A stretch of DNA of 61,029 nucleotides from Ruminiclostridium sp. (GTDB lineage: Bacteria; Bacillota; Clostridia; Oscillospirales; Ruminococcaceae), in contig JAFVBZ010000074.1 of NCBI GenBank assembly GCA_017479645.1, forward strand, positions 1-61,029, read 5' to 3'. The position numbers and the translations under genes are program-made. Shown one piece after another: positions 51,959 through 60,518 of the stretch. Position 1 is the first letter of the stretch; every line of letters begins with the position of its first letter. The notes under the pieces are model-generated. The model had not been told where the DNA came from and did no database searches. It was given only the letters and a program-made list of their open reading frames with translations.

Positions 51959-53038
51959 ATGATAAGTATATTTGACGACCGGTTTCCGGTCTGGTACACG
52001 ATCATCTTTATTGCACTGGCATTCGTGCTCGGCGCCGTTATCGGCAGTTTCTTAAATGTTGTGATAATCCGGGCTCCGCGGCATGAACCTATCTCCGGCG
52101 CGCACAACCGAAGCCACTGTATGAGCTGCGGTCATCAGCTGAACGCTCTTGACCTCGTGCCGATCTTCAGCTACATATTCCTCGGCGGAAAGTGTCGGTA
52201 CTGCCGGGAGAAGATCTCTCCGCGCTACTGGATAGTCGAGCTTGTGACCGCGATCTCATTCACGCTGTCCATTATGACTCTCGGTCTTTCGGTAAGCCTG
52301 CTCATGTCGTTTGTGCTGATCGCTGCGCTGGTAGTTGCGAGCGGTACTGACATCGACACAATGGAGATACCTTACGGCTGCAGTCTCACAATAGCGGGAC
52401 TCGGCGTTATCGCTACCATAATGTCCGTGTTCACAGGCGATATGCCGTGGTACGATCATCTTATCGGAGCAGTCGGAGCCGCTATACCGTTTGCGATACT
52501 CGCGATGTTCGGAGCTATGGGCGGCGGCGATCTCCAGATAATGGCTGCGTCCGGACTGCTCCTCGGCTGGAGAAACATAATCCCTGCCGCCGCTATCGGA
52601 ATAATCCTCGGCGCGATAGGCGGATCCATCGAGCTTCTTACGGTACCTAAGGGTACGAAGAAACGCGCAAAGGAGAAGTCGCTTGAAATTGCCGAGAAGT
52701 GGTACGCAGAGCAGAGAGAAAACGGCATCTCGGTACTGCCCGGTAAGACCGAAGCCCTCTACGGCAGTATTTTCAAGGGAAAGTCGGATATCGAGAAGGA
52801 ATGTGTTGATGAGAAGTGCTGGGAAGGAACTCACGATATAGACTCCCTCAACGAAGCGCTCAGCAATGAGCTTTCCGACATATCAAAATTCGCTGTATCT
52901 ATCGTTATAGAAGAGGAAAAGGTGAAGAAGGTCACCTGCAAACGCCAGGTGGTATTCGGACCCTACCTCTCGATCGGAATAATCGCCGCATATCTTATCG
53001 GCGACAAGATCATAGCATGGTATCTGAGCCTTATGTAA
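51959..53038 (+). CDS. pilD: Prepilin peptidase/N-methyltransferase PilD with a large cytoplasmic insertion
   Basis: PilD removes the prepilin leader before Phe and methylates it. The 359-residue protein has the zinc tetracysteine Cys54/Cys57 and Cys79/Cys82, the catalytic Asp131 in GTDID and Asp191 in GGGD, and the closing VVFGPYLSIG before the last helix. Between the helix ending about 227 and this motif (329) there is about 100 residues of charged sequence (KGTKKRAKEKS... to EEEKVKKVTCKRQ), which family members normally lack. It runs opposite to all other pil genes here. Confidence 0.93.
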   Translation: MISIFDDRFPVWYTIIFIALAFVLGAVIGSFLNVVIIRAPRHEPISGAHNRSHCMSCGHQLNALDLVPIFSYIFLGGKCRYCREKISPRYWIVELVTAISFTLSIMTLGLSVSLLMSFVLIAALVVASGTDIDTMEIPYGCSLTIAGLGVIATIMSVFTGDMPWYDHLIGAVGAAIPFAILAMFGAMGGGDLQIMAASGLLLGWRNIIPAAAIGIILGAIGGSIELLTVPKGTKKRAKEKSLEIAEKWYAEQRENGISVLPGKTEALYGSIFKGKSDIEKECVDEKCWEGTHDIDSLNEALSNELSDISKFAVSIVIEEEKVKKVTCKRQVVFGPYLSIGIIAAYLIGDKIIAWYLSLM

Positions 53039-53048
53039 GGCTTGCAGT

Positions 53049-53079
53049 CCCCGGAAGCTGCGGCTTCCGGGTCTTTTTT
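53049..53079 (+). terminator. Terminator of pilD
   Basis: CCCGGAAGC pairs with GCTTCCGGG around TGCG, followed by TCTTTTTT. Confidence 0.88.
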
Positions 53080-53083
53080 GTCT

Positions 53084-53124
53084 AAAACAGTGATAAGCGT
53101 ACATTGGCTGTGCGCTTATCACTG
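53084..53124 (-). terminator. Terminator of the prepilin operon
   Basis: CAGTGATAAGCG (53088-53099) pairs with CGCTTATCACTG (53113-53124); minus exit TTTT. A second hairpin CCCCGCACC/GGTGCGGGG lies between it and the stop codon. Confidence 0.8.
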
Positions 53125-53156
53125 TTCCCCGCACCGAATGGTGCGGGGATCGTGGT

Positions 53157-54116
53157 TTACTTGATATCAGAATAGGAATACGTTCTTACGTTATAGATAA
53201 TTACTAAACAATATCCAGTGTAATCAGTAGGACGGTAGATTTTTGCCTTTTGCGTTGGATCAGGTTGAGCTATAATTTTTTTGCTTCCATCAGAATTAAA
53301 GACAGGATTATCATTTATATCTTTTTCTTGAGTCCATTTTACAGCTACATTAATATTTTCTAAAGCAAAAGATACATTTTCAGAACCTGAACGGAAGTTT
53401 ACATATTGATCAAATGGATTGGTTCCAGTTTTACTCTCGTTTACATATTTATTATAACCCGAAATATCAGATTGTGTGATTTGCTTGCCTGAATCGCCAA
53501 AATGGTATGAATCAATGCGAAAATTCAAATAGGCTTTAGCCTTTCCAACATTTATCTCCGGATTGTAAATTCCGGTTGATTCGGATTCTCCATTCATTCT
53601 TTTTCCTTTGGTATCACAGGTTATAAAGTAGGAATAAGGTCCAAAGAAATCGTCCGTATAAACAAGATTGTTTCTTACAAGAGCTGTTGCATCCAGTGGC
53701 ATTTCATCGGAATTAATTGGCATATCGTAAACCTTGTAAGATCCTTTCACCGAATCAAAGTCAAACACCATCATTCTCGGAGAATCAGCAGTTCCTGTGT
53801 GTGCATCATACATAGCCTTGTATGCACCGCGTGGAGTGTCGGGATCACTCTTATCTCCAGCGTAATATTTTTCTCCCACAAATATCTTAATATCATTTGC
53901 GAAAGCGAGTCTTCTCTCGATGTAGTTTCCGATGCCGTTGTTGATTATGATCGCGTCATTCTGTGCGTTCGTATTGCTCATCATCGCGCGGATAGGCTGA
54001 GCGAATGCAACTACGCTTATCATAAGTATAGCGATTATCGCCATTACGACAACGAGTTCAACAAGCGTGAAACCCTTGCGGGCGCGGCGCTTACCGAAAA
54101 ATTTAAGCAATTTCAT
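53157..54116 (-). CDS. Type IV prepilin-like protein, 319 residues, AT-rich C-terminal module
   Basis: The leader MKLLKFFGKRRARKG is followed by FTLVELVVVMAIIAILMISVVAFA, a classic PilD cleavage site with Glu at mature position 5. The head is typical, while the long C-terminal domain (about 80-319) is beta-rich and not recognised. The gene body from about 53160 to 53880 is far richer in A/T than its own start and its neighbours (about one third G+C by hand count of 53281-53640). This suggests replacement or transfer of the exposed domain. It follows the zinc-ribbon pseudopilin by 14 nt. Confidence 0.9.
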   Translation of the reverse strand: MKLLKFFGKRRARKGFTLVELVVVMAIIAILMISVVAFAQPIRAMMSNTNAQNDAIIINNGIGNYIERRLAFANDIKIFVGEKYYAGDKSDPDTPRGAYKAMYDAHTGTADSPRMMVFDFDSVKGSYKVYDMPINSDEMPLDATALVRNNLVYTDDFFGPYSYFITCDTKGKRMNGESESTGIYNPEINVGKAKAYLNFRIDSYHFGDSGKQITQSDISGYNKYVNESKTGTNPFDQYVNFRSGSENVSFALENINVAVKWTQEKDINDNPVFNSDGSKKIIAQPDPTQKAKIYRPTDYTGYCLVIIYNVRTYSYSDIK

Positions 54117-54130
54117 TCAGGCGCCTCCTT

Positions 54131-55384
54131 TCACGATCTTGAAGAGTCGATCGATGCATCTGTGCGCGGATATGCAACCGAGAAGTTGTTGGGGGTCTTG
54201 TATCCGGAACAGCCGAACCAGTAGCCGCCGAGACCCTGATAAGTATCATTTGCGTAGTCGGCATCGAAAGAGTTGTTGTTTGCGTAGTTTGTGAGTGTGA
54301 ACTTTACTATGATGTTGCTTCTCTTTGTATTCGTGATACCGCTTATGATAAGCATAGAAGGTTTATCGGTTTCAGTAATATCATCGAATCTGTTGAATGA
54401 TACATAAGGGTTATCTCCCTTTCCATCCGCATTAGTGCCTTTATCATCTATGCTTAAGAGGTATCCGCCGGGAATCTTGATATTGACTGTTGCGGTCTCA
54501 CCGTCTGCAATTGTATCCGTGAAGCTCAGGTTAAGCGTATAAACACCGGGGATCGACGCGTTCTTGTTGGGCGTATAAGTCCATGTCGTGTTGAACGCCG
54601 GGGTCTTGCTGTCTGTCGTGTTGGAGCTCATCAGATTCGTTATGTCGCTTTTGCTATTAAGCGGGATCTCGCCGTATCTGATAGCGTTTGAAACCATACC
54701 GCTTACCATAAAGTCCGCATCGGCTGTGGGAGACTCGGTGATCGGAACATCATTCCCGGAAGCGTCCTTTACAAGCTGAACAACATTACCGCCGCTGCAT
54801 TTCTTGCAGGTATAGCTTCCGCTGAACTTGTTGTAGTCAAACGCGGAAGGAGCGCCTGTTTCTCCGCAGGAGAGGCATTCAAATTTGAGGTTTGCGTCAT
54901 AGATCTTTGTCTGGCATGTGGGGCACTGCAGATAATTTGTATCCGAGCTGCTGTTGAACCAGTAGCTTATCTTGTAGCTTTCCTTTTCTGCGTCGGTTGC
55001 GTTCTTATATTCGTTTGTCTCATAGATATATGCCATGTAGTCGAGGTTGTTGGCATGATTCTTGCAGCTCGTGCACTCAATGAAGTTCTTGTAGCCGTCA
55101 ACTGTGCTGTAACTCATGAAGAAATTAGGACTTGCTGAGTCGAAATTCATGATAAGCCGTTTTGAATCGGCGCCGAAAGTTTTGTTTGTGCTGTCCTGAA
55201 CTACATTTTCTACCAGATTGTTGAGATCCGTCTCAGCATCTGTTGCTTTTTTGGAGAGTTGGATAGTCTGAGACATTATCATCAGAACCATTCCGGTAAG
55301 CGCGGCAAACACAGCGATCGCAATAACGCACTCTATGAGGGTAAAACCTTTTTTACCGTGAAGAGCCTTCATCATTTTTTTCAT
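54131..55384 (-). CDS. Pseudopilin with four CxxC pairs (zinc-ribbon-like head domain)
   Basis: The leader MKKMMKALHGKKG precedes FTLIECVIAIAVFAALTGMV, with Glu18 at mature position 5. The exposed part has four CxxC pairs: Cys104/107, Cys154/157, Cys170/173 and Cys193/196 (the middle two read QCPTCQTK and ECLSCGE). They look like one or two zinc ribbons, unusual for a pilin that is exported. The rest (about 200-417) is beta-rich with a Gly/Asn-rich end. It may be a tip or minor pilin. It sits between the giant pilin-like gene and the 319-residue pilin. Confidence 0.88.
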   Translation of the reverse strand: MKKMMKALHGKKGFTLIECVIAIAVFAALTGMVLMIMSQTIQLSKKATDAETDLNNLVENVVQDSTNKTFGADSKRLIMNFDSASPNFFMSYSTVDGYKNFIECTSCKNHANNLDYMAYIYETNEYKNATDAEKESYKISYWFNSSSDTNYLQCPTCQTKIYDANLKFECLSCGETGAPSAFDYNKFSGSYTCKKCSGGNVVQLVKDASGNDVPITESPTADADFMVSGMVSNAIRYGEIPLNSKSDITNLMSSNTTDSKTPAFNTTWTYTPNKNASIPGVYTLNLSFTDTIADGETATVNIKIPGGYLLSIDDKGTNADGKGDNPYVSFNRFDDITETDKPSMLIISGITNTKRSNIIVKFTLTNYANNNSFDADYANDTYQGLGGYWFGCSGYKTPNNFSVAYPRTDASIDSSRS

Positions 55385-55447
55385 AATATCGCTTTCCTTT
55401 CAATTTCCCTGCCCCCGTTTTCACGGGAGCAGGATAGCCGTTGTAAT

Positions 55448-57937
55448 TTAACCGAGATAGTTCTTGCCTACGCCGCTTGTTACCCAGTAACCGTCAGCAG
55501 GAGTCTTGTTACCGCCGCCGGGTGTGTAATTGGACAGGGAGCCTAAAAGCTGGGATATTACGGAAGGTTGAGGTTCGCAGTAAACGAAATACGAAAGATC
55601 TGTTTTATAAGACGAAACGATCATTCCGCCGAATACAGGAGCGTTACCGCCGTCTGTATTGGAGTTGGAATATATTCCGTTAGGTGCATAAATATAACCA
55701 CATAAGGTATTATTTTTCCGTTCTCCGTTAACAGCAACGCCGTTATCCTTGTTGGAAACCAGCATTATTCTGTCTTCATATCCCGTATCCGGTGTGGACG
55801 TACCGCTTTTTAGCATAGCTTTTAATGCGGATTCACTCTGGAACTGATTATTGATCTTATCTAACTGCGCCTTGGTACCCACAAGCTCTTTCTGTGAGGT
55901 GTAATATACTACGGTATCAACGTTGCTCTTAAGCTTCGTATAATCCACGATCTGGACGCTGTTTCCTGCTTCATCTGTCGATGATTTAACTTCCGGTGAG
56001 TACGATACATAATCGCCGCTTGTCTTGTTGTAGTTGCCAAGCTCGAACATTACGTTTCCGGAAGCGGACGTAAATGCAGCGCTGCTTGTGGACTTTAAAC
56101 CTGAACCGCTGAGCCCGCTGTTGTCAACAAGCTGAACATTGGAATTTCCGTTTTCACTGCCGTAATTGCTTCCTTTCCACGAAAAAGACTTATTGTTCGA
56201 ACTGTCCGTGAAATTGGAGGCGAGAACAATCGGCATTGTCTTTCCGGATTCTGTTCCGATATTGTAGTTGTAATTTCCGGAAATACCGAAAGAGTTTGCG
56301 TCAAGATCAAGCAGATAACCGTCTTCGTTATACTTTATATTTACTGTAACACTGCCGTTTCCGCTTTTATCCAGATATACATAAGCGGCTTCATTTCCCT
56401 TTGAATCCGTAAAAGTACCTTCAAATTTACCGGTACCTTTACCCTCGGCATCAACTATCTCAACAAGAGAAGAGCTGTTGATTGTCAGCTTATTATTGAG
56501 TGTTTTCTGATCAGCGGTATAAGTATCGAATACAGATGTCTGTCCTTTTGATGATATCGCGGAGTCAAGACTTGTATCGGTAACTTTTTCTTCGTACGTA
56601 TCGGAACTTGTATTTGCCTGAATGGACGAAACCGGGACTGTGACAGAATCGGGATCCCATGTACCGGTATTCTGCGCACCTTTTTGCTCGTATTCGCCGG
56701 TAGGCACTGCTGCCCAGATATCGTTACCCCATTGATCTTTCACGCCGGTGTTTACCCAGTTTGTTTTCGGTACTCCATACTGTGTACCGTTGCACTTAAA
56801 CGCACCCGATACATTTAAATTTTCTGTATTTTTTAGATCGATATAAGTATTGGACATTTTTCCTACTTTATCAACCTCGTTTTTAACTTCGTCGCTTGCA
56901 GTATAGTAGATATTGCCTTGTACATATAAGTTTCCGGTGATGTTTACTGTACCGCCGGAGCAAAGATACAAATCACCCATTACATAAATATCTCCTGCTT
57001 TTATGGTGGCTCCATCACCGCCTAAAACAAGGTTTTTATTTACATAAAGGTTATTTCCGTTAAGATCTATGTCCTTTCCGTTTTTACCGACTACAAAATC
57101 TCCGCCGACGAACCAGTCATGTCTCGATGTTGCAGTGGGAGCCGGTATATGGGGTATAAACTTATCTATATATACCGAACCTGTGGCTGTGATACCGCCG
57201 TAGAAGTCGTTGTTGTTGTCGCTCGGGAATACCGTGTAGTCGTTCTCGAAGTAAGCGTTGTCGCTTATTTCGTGGGACTTGATAGTAACAACACGGGTAT
57301 GGTCTTTCTGTGTGCTTGTTCCGTCAAGCAGCTGACCTGTTGCTGTAAAGAATGTGCTGAAAGGCGTTGCGTTGCTGCTTCCCGTGCTTGTTCCCGCCTT
57401 ATTCAGCACCATATCTGTTACGGTTATGGTGTTGTCGCGGTAGTAAGCCGTGGTCTTGATCTCAAAGATATAGATCGTGATCCCGGGGTCTGTCGCATCG
57501 GGTTTACTATCCTGATGTGTGATCTCGACCTCAACGGCGTCAAGTACGCCGGGCTCTACCGGGTCTTCCGCAGCAGCGGCAAGTATCGCATTTCCGCTCT
57601 TGCCGTAGATGTTGCTGGACGTTCCTGTCAGTGAAGCGCCCTTCGTCTTTTTCAGCTTCTGGACTTCTTTTTTCAGATCGTCAAATTTATTGACATCTGT
57701 CAATCCGCTTTTCGCAACATAAGTGTCCTGCGTTATTGCTTCGATCATCATATCGGAAACGGATATCGCGGACAGATACATCTGCGAGAAGTCGTAGTTG
57801 CTCACAACGGTCTGGTAGGAACTGCGCGCCGTGAAGTACGCCGTTATAGCCATTGCGATAAGCAGCGACATGATCGCTATTACCGCGAACAGTACCGCTC
57901 CACCGCGCCGTTTGAGCCGGTAGAAAAATTTCAGCAT
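55448..57937 (-). CDS. Very large pilin-like/PilX-type surface protein, 829 residues
   Basis: The start RLKRRGGAVLFAVIAIMSLLIAMAITAYFTA is a single N-terminal membrane helix like the PilX_N class of minor pilins; it lacks the Phe1/Glu5 pattern. Residues about 270-345 contain short repeated beta strands (GDIYVMGDLYLCSGGTVNITGNLYVQGNIYY) like a right-handed beta-helix. The rest is Ser/Gly/Asn/Thr-rich with further beta segments. It is far longer than PilX. It may be a pilus-associated adhesin. It lies between the PilO-like and pseudopilin genes, with GGAGAGG just before the ATG. Confidence 0.8.
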   Translation of the reverse strand: MLKFFYRLKRRGGAVLFAVIAIMSLLIAMAITAYFTARSSYQTVVSNYDFSQMYLSAISVSDMMIEAITQDTYVAKSGLTDVNKFDDLKKEVQKLKKTKGASLTGTSSNIYGKSGNAILAAAAEDPVEPGVLDAVEVEITHQDSKPDATDPGITIYIFEIKTTAYYRDNTITVTDMVLNKAGTSTGSSNATPFSTFFTATGQLLDGTSTQKDHTRVVTIKSHEISDNAYFENDYTVFPSDNNNDFYGGITATGSVYIDKFIPHIPAPTATSRHDWFVGGDFVVGKNGKDIDLNGNNLYVNKNLVLGGDGATIKAGDIYVMGDLYLCSGGTVNITGNLYVQGNIYYTASDEVKNEVDKVGKMSNTYIDLKNTENLNVSGAFKCNGTQYGVPKTNWVNTGVKDQWGNDIWAAVPTGEYEQKGAQNTGTWDPDSVTVPVSSIQANTSSDTYEEKVTDTSLDSAISSKGQTSVFDTYTADQKTLNNKLTINSSSLVEIVDAEGKGTGKFEGTFTDSKGNEAAYVYLDKSGNGSVTVNIKYNEDGYLLDLDANSFGISGNYNYNIGTESGKTMPIVLASNFTDSSNNKSFSWKGSNYGSENGNSNVQLVDNSGLSGSGLKSTSSAAFTSASGNVMFELGNYNKTSGDYVSYSPEVKSSTDEAGNSVQIVDYTKLKSNVDTVVYYTSQKELVGTKAQLDKINNQFQSESALKAMLKSGTSTPDTGYEDRIMLVSNKDNGVAVNGERKNNTLCGYIYAPNGIYSNSNTDGGNAPVFGGMIVSSYKTDLSYFVYCEPQPSVISQLLGSLSNYTPGGGNKTPADGYWVTSGVGKNYLG

Positions 57938-57949
57938 GACCTCTCCTCC

Positions 57950-58924
57950 TTAATAAATGATAGGTCTCTGATCTACAACTACATTCGTACCGTCAGCATC
58001 TATTGTCTTGAGGCCTTCCATAGGCTCAACGCAGAGGAATACGATAGTTACGGGAACTGTAACCTCTGTATCGTCCTCAACGATAACTTCCTTGGAGTTG
58101 GCTTCGTCGCCTACCTGAAGCTCACCGGCTTCGTTGATGAATACTGCGGTGGAGTCTGCCTCTTCCTGAATGGTTGCTGTCATAGGTATTGTGAGACTGT
58201 CGAATGTTATAGATCTTTCGTTTGTGTACATGTCATCGATGAACTTCATATAATCGGAGAACTTGCCCTTGACTTCGTAAGATGCCGATATAGCGGCTAC
58301 GGTCTGTGATACGTCTGTATCTGTTACGAATCTGCAGATTGCTGCCTTGTAAACCTTCTTCATTGTATCGGTGTACTTGGCAGGAGCTATCTCGTTGCCG
58401 TCCTCATCGCTGATAGTAGCTTCTGTTGTCGATGCAACAGAGATCGTGTACTTCTTTCCGCCGTCCTTGAATTCACCTTCTGCAAGGACCTCGGTGCCGT
58501 CGGTAGTTTTTGCGGACTGGCTGAATGTCTTAAGATCATATTCCGCCTCGACGGGAACAAGGTACTCAAGGTTAAGATCTCTCGTTGAGATCTCGGTAAT
58601 GGCAATTGTGTGAGCATCCAGGTTATGAGCAGTCATATATGCCATAGCAAGTTCGGATGCTTCATAGGTTGTGAGGTCGGGGAAGAAACCGCCCTCAAGT
58701 TTTACCGCTTCATTTTTGCTGTTGGTGATATCCCCGTCTATCGTATCGAGACGAGCAAGACGCTCATCAAGCGCAAGCTTTTCTTCGATGTTTGCTTCGA
58801 GCATCTTTGTTGCTTTGCCTATTTCATTAAAGCTGGGAACTACAAGGAGGAATGTTCCTCCGACAAGTATAAGACCGAGCAGTATTACCGCAACTACGAT
58901 CTTTTCGACCTTACTTAATCTCAT
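57950..58924 (-). CDS. pilO: PilO-like inner-membrane assembly protein
   Basis: The 324-residue protein has one N-terminal helix (about 8-30: VEKIVVAVILLGLILVGGTFLLVV), a coiled coil (about 33-75) and two ferredoxin-like beta-alpha halves (about 80-230 and 230-324). That is the PilO plan; similarity is structural rather than by strong motifs. It overlaps the PilMN gene by 14 nt. PilO forms the alignment complex with PilN and links to PilM. Confidence 0.78.
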   Translation of the reverse strand: MRLSKVEKIVVAVILLGLILVGGTFLLVVPSFNEIGKATKMLEANIEEKLALDERLARLDTIDGDITNSKNEAVKLEGGFFPDLTTYEASELAMAYMTAHNLDAHTIAITEISTRDLNLEYLVPVEAEYDLKTFSQSAKTTDGTEVLAEGEFKDGGKKYTISVASTTEATISDEDGNEIAPAKYTDTMKKVYKAAICRFVTDTDVSQTVAAISASYEVKGKFSDYMKFIDDMYTNERSITFDSLTIPMTATIQEEADSTAVFINEAGELQVGDEANSKEVIVEDDTEVTVPVTIVFLCVEPMEGLKTIDADGTNVVVDQRPIIY

Positions 58925-60452
58925 ATCCGTTACCTCCTCTGATTCTCATACTGAGAGCAAACGAATATCTGTAGTCGCCTGCTTTTTCCTCAACCTTGAG
59001 ACCCGCGTTATCCTCGGATTCCTTGATCTCTTCTCCGGTAAATCCGTTATAGCTGATCGCATCGAAGTAATCCTGGTCTATGAGAGCTCTTACATATTTT
59101 GTAGGAGTTTCTATATCGTAGCAGCGTACGGTTATTGCAACATCATATCCGGATATACTGATATCCTGCATGAGGTTAGCGTTGGGCTCAACCGATTCAA
59201 GTGCTTCGACAAGCTTTGCCCTCACCTCGGAGTTTCCTTCCGGCAGGAAGTCGGAAAGTCTGTCAGCTTCGGCAATATTGAGAGCGTAGTCGTTGATGTT
59301 GGAGAGGATCTGTTCTTTTTCCGCGAGGAGAGCAAGCTTTGCATCGGTCTCTTCGTTGTGTACTTCGTTGTAAACCGCGTCAGCCTGTGCCTTGATACCG
59401 TTTGCGATACCGTCGCATACAAGCTTTGCGCCGACAACAACACCTACCGAGAGAATGCAGGCAACGCCCATACCAACCATGAATGTGCTTGCTGTCTTCT
59501 TTTCCTTAACTGCGGAAGCGTCGAGGAGGTTAACGTGGTCAAAGTCTTTTCTTACCTTGAAGAACGCACCGATTGAGTTTGCGTACTCTGCGAAATCGAA
59601 GTCACAGAATGTTACGATGTTATTGGGGATATTGAGTATGTGCGAGGGAACGTTGAACGACGAAACTGCGTTGGAAAGGGAGATGAAATCTCTTACCTGA
59701 CCGTAGAACATTATCTCCTTCAGCGGCTTGGAATCTTTACGCTGGCCGGTGAACTGCAGGGTACGGAAGATGTTGTCGTAAACGGCCTGGTTTACATAGT
59801 CCTCGTCGTTATTGTAATCGTACGGATCGACTCTGACGTATCTCGAGAGGGAGAGCTGGTTGTCTTCATACAGATTGATGTTGATGAAGTCGTTGTCGAT
59901 CTGAACGAGCATCAGGGGCATTGAAGCTTCGAGCTTCGGGGTGTTCAGTATAAGACGTGTGATACAGTTGTTCGACACGTTTATCTGCTGGAGCTTGATA
60001 CCGAGCTGGGTGAACAGTCTTATGTAACCGTCAACCATTCTCTGGGGAACAGCGGTTGCAAGGATCTTGAGCACGGGCTGCTCATTTTCGTCCTTGTCTT
60101 CGCCTATGATAGAGTATGAAATGTTGTACTCTTTTGTGATACCCATTGTTGTGAGTATCATGGACTCGATAGCTGCCGAGTTGGAGATCTTCTTCGGCTT
60201 CGGTACCGTAAGATCCTTATAGAGTATCGAACCGGAGTTGATGCAGACGATAGCGTCCTTTTCCTTGATATTTCTTGTTGCGATGATATCTGTGATCTCA
60301 CCCGCTACCATGGGGATATCGGTTACATAACCGTTGCTGATGCTTCCAGCGGTGAGGTCACGGGTCTCTACTTCGAGAACACGGATCTTGTTGCCGTTCA
60401 ATGCGCCTCGTACAAGCCTTATCTGCTTGTCGGTAATATCAATTGATAACAT
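58911..60452 (-). CDS. PilM-PilN fusion protein
   Basis: The 513-residue product joins two proteins that are usually separate. Residues 1-315 form an actin-like PilM (MLSIDITDKQIRLVRGAL; NNCITRLIL and LMLVQIDNDFININLYEDNQL). A membrane helix at about 330-350 (MVGMGVACILSVGVVVGAKL) is preceded by the VNLLDASAVKEKK segment. PilM is normally cytoplasmic and binds the PilN N-terminal peptide INLLPWR, so VNLLDAS here looks like its covalent remnant. The remaining PilN-like periplasmic-side domain spans about 360-513. The start follows AGAGGTG. Confidence 0.88.
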   Translation of the reverse strand: MLSIDITDKQIRLVRGALNGNKIRVLEVETRDLTAGSISNGYVTDIPMVAGEITDIIATRNIKEKDAIVCINSGSILYKDLTVPKPKKISNSAAIESMILTTMGITKEYNISYSIIGEDKDENEQPVLKILATAVPQRMVDGYIRLFTQLGIKLQQINVSNNCITRLILNTPKLEASMPLMLVQIDNDFININLYEDNQLSLSRYVRVDPYDYNNDEDYVNQAVYDNIFRTLQFTGQRKDSKPLKEIMFYGQVRDFISLSNAVSSFNVPSHILNIPNNIVTFCDFDFAEYANSIGAFFKVRKDFDHVNLLDASAVKEKKTASTFMVGMGVACILSVGVVVGAKLVCDGIANGIKAQADAVYNEVHNEETDAKLALLAEKEQILSNINDYALNIAEADRLSDFLPEGNSEVRAKLVEALESVEPNANLMQDISISGYDVAITVRCYDIETPTKYVRALIDQDYFDAISYNGFTGEEIKESEDNAGLKVEEKAGDYRYSFALSMRIRGGNGYEIK

Positions 60453-60518
60453 ATAGCACCTCTTGTTTATTTAGTTTATCGCCGAGCGCTTTTTCCGCGC
60501 CCGGATATTTACTTCGTA

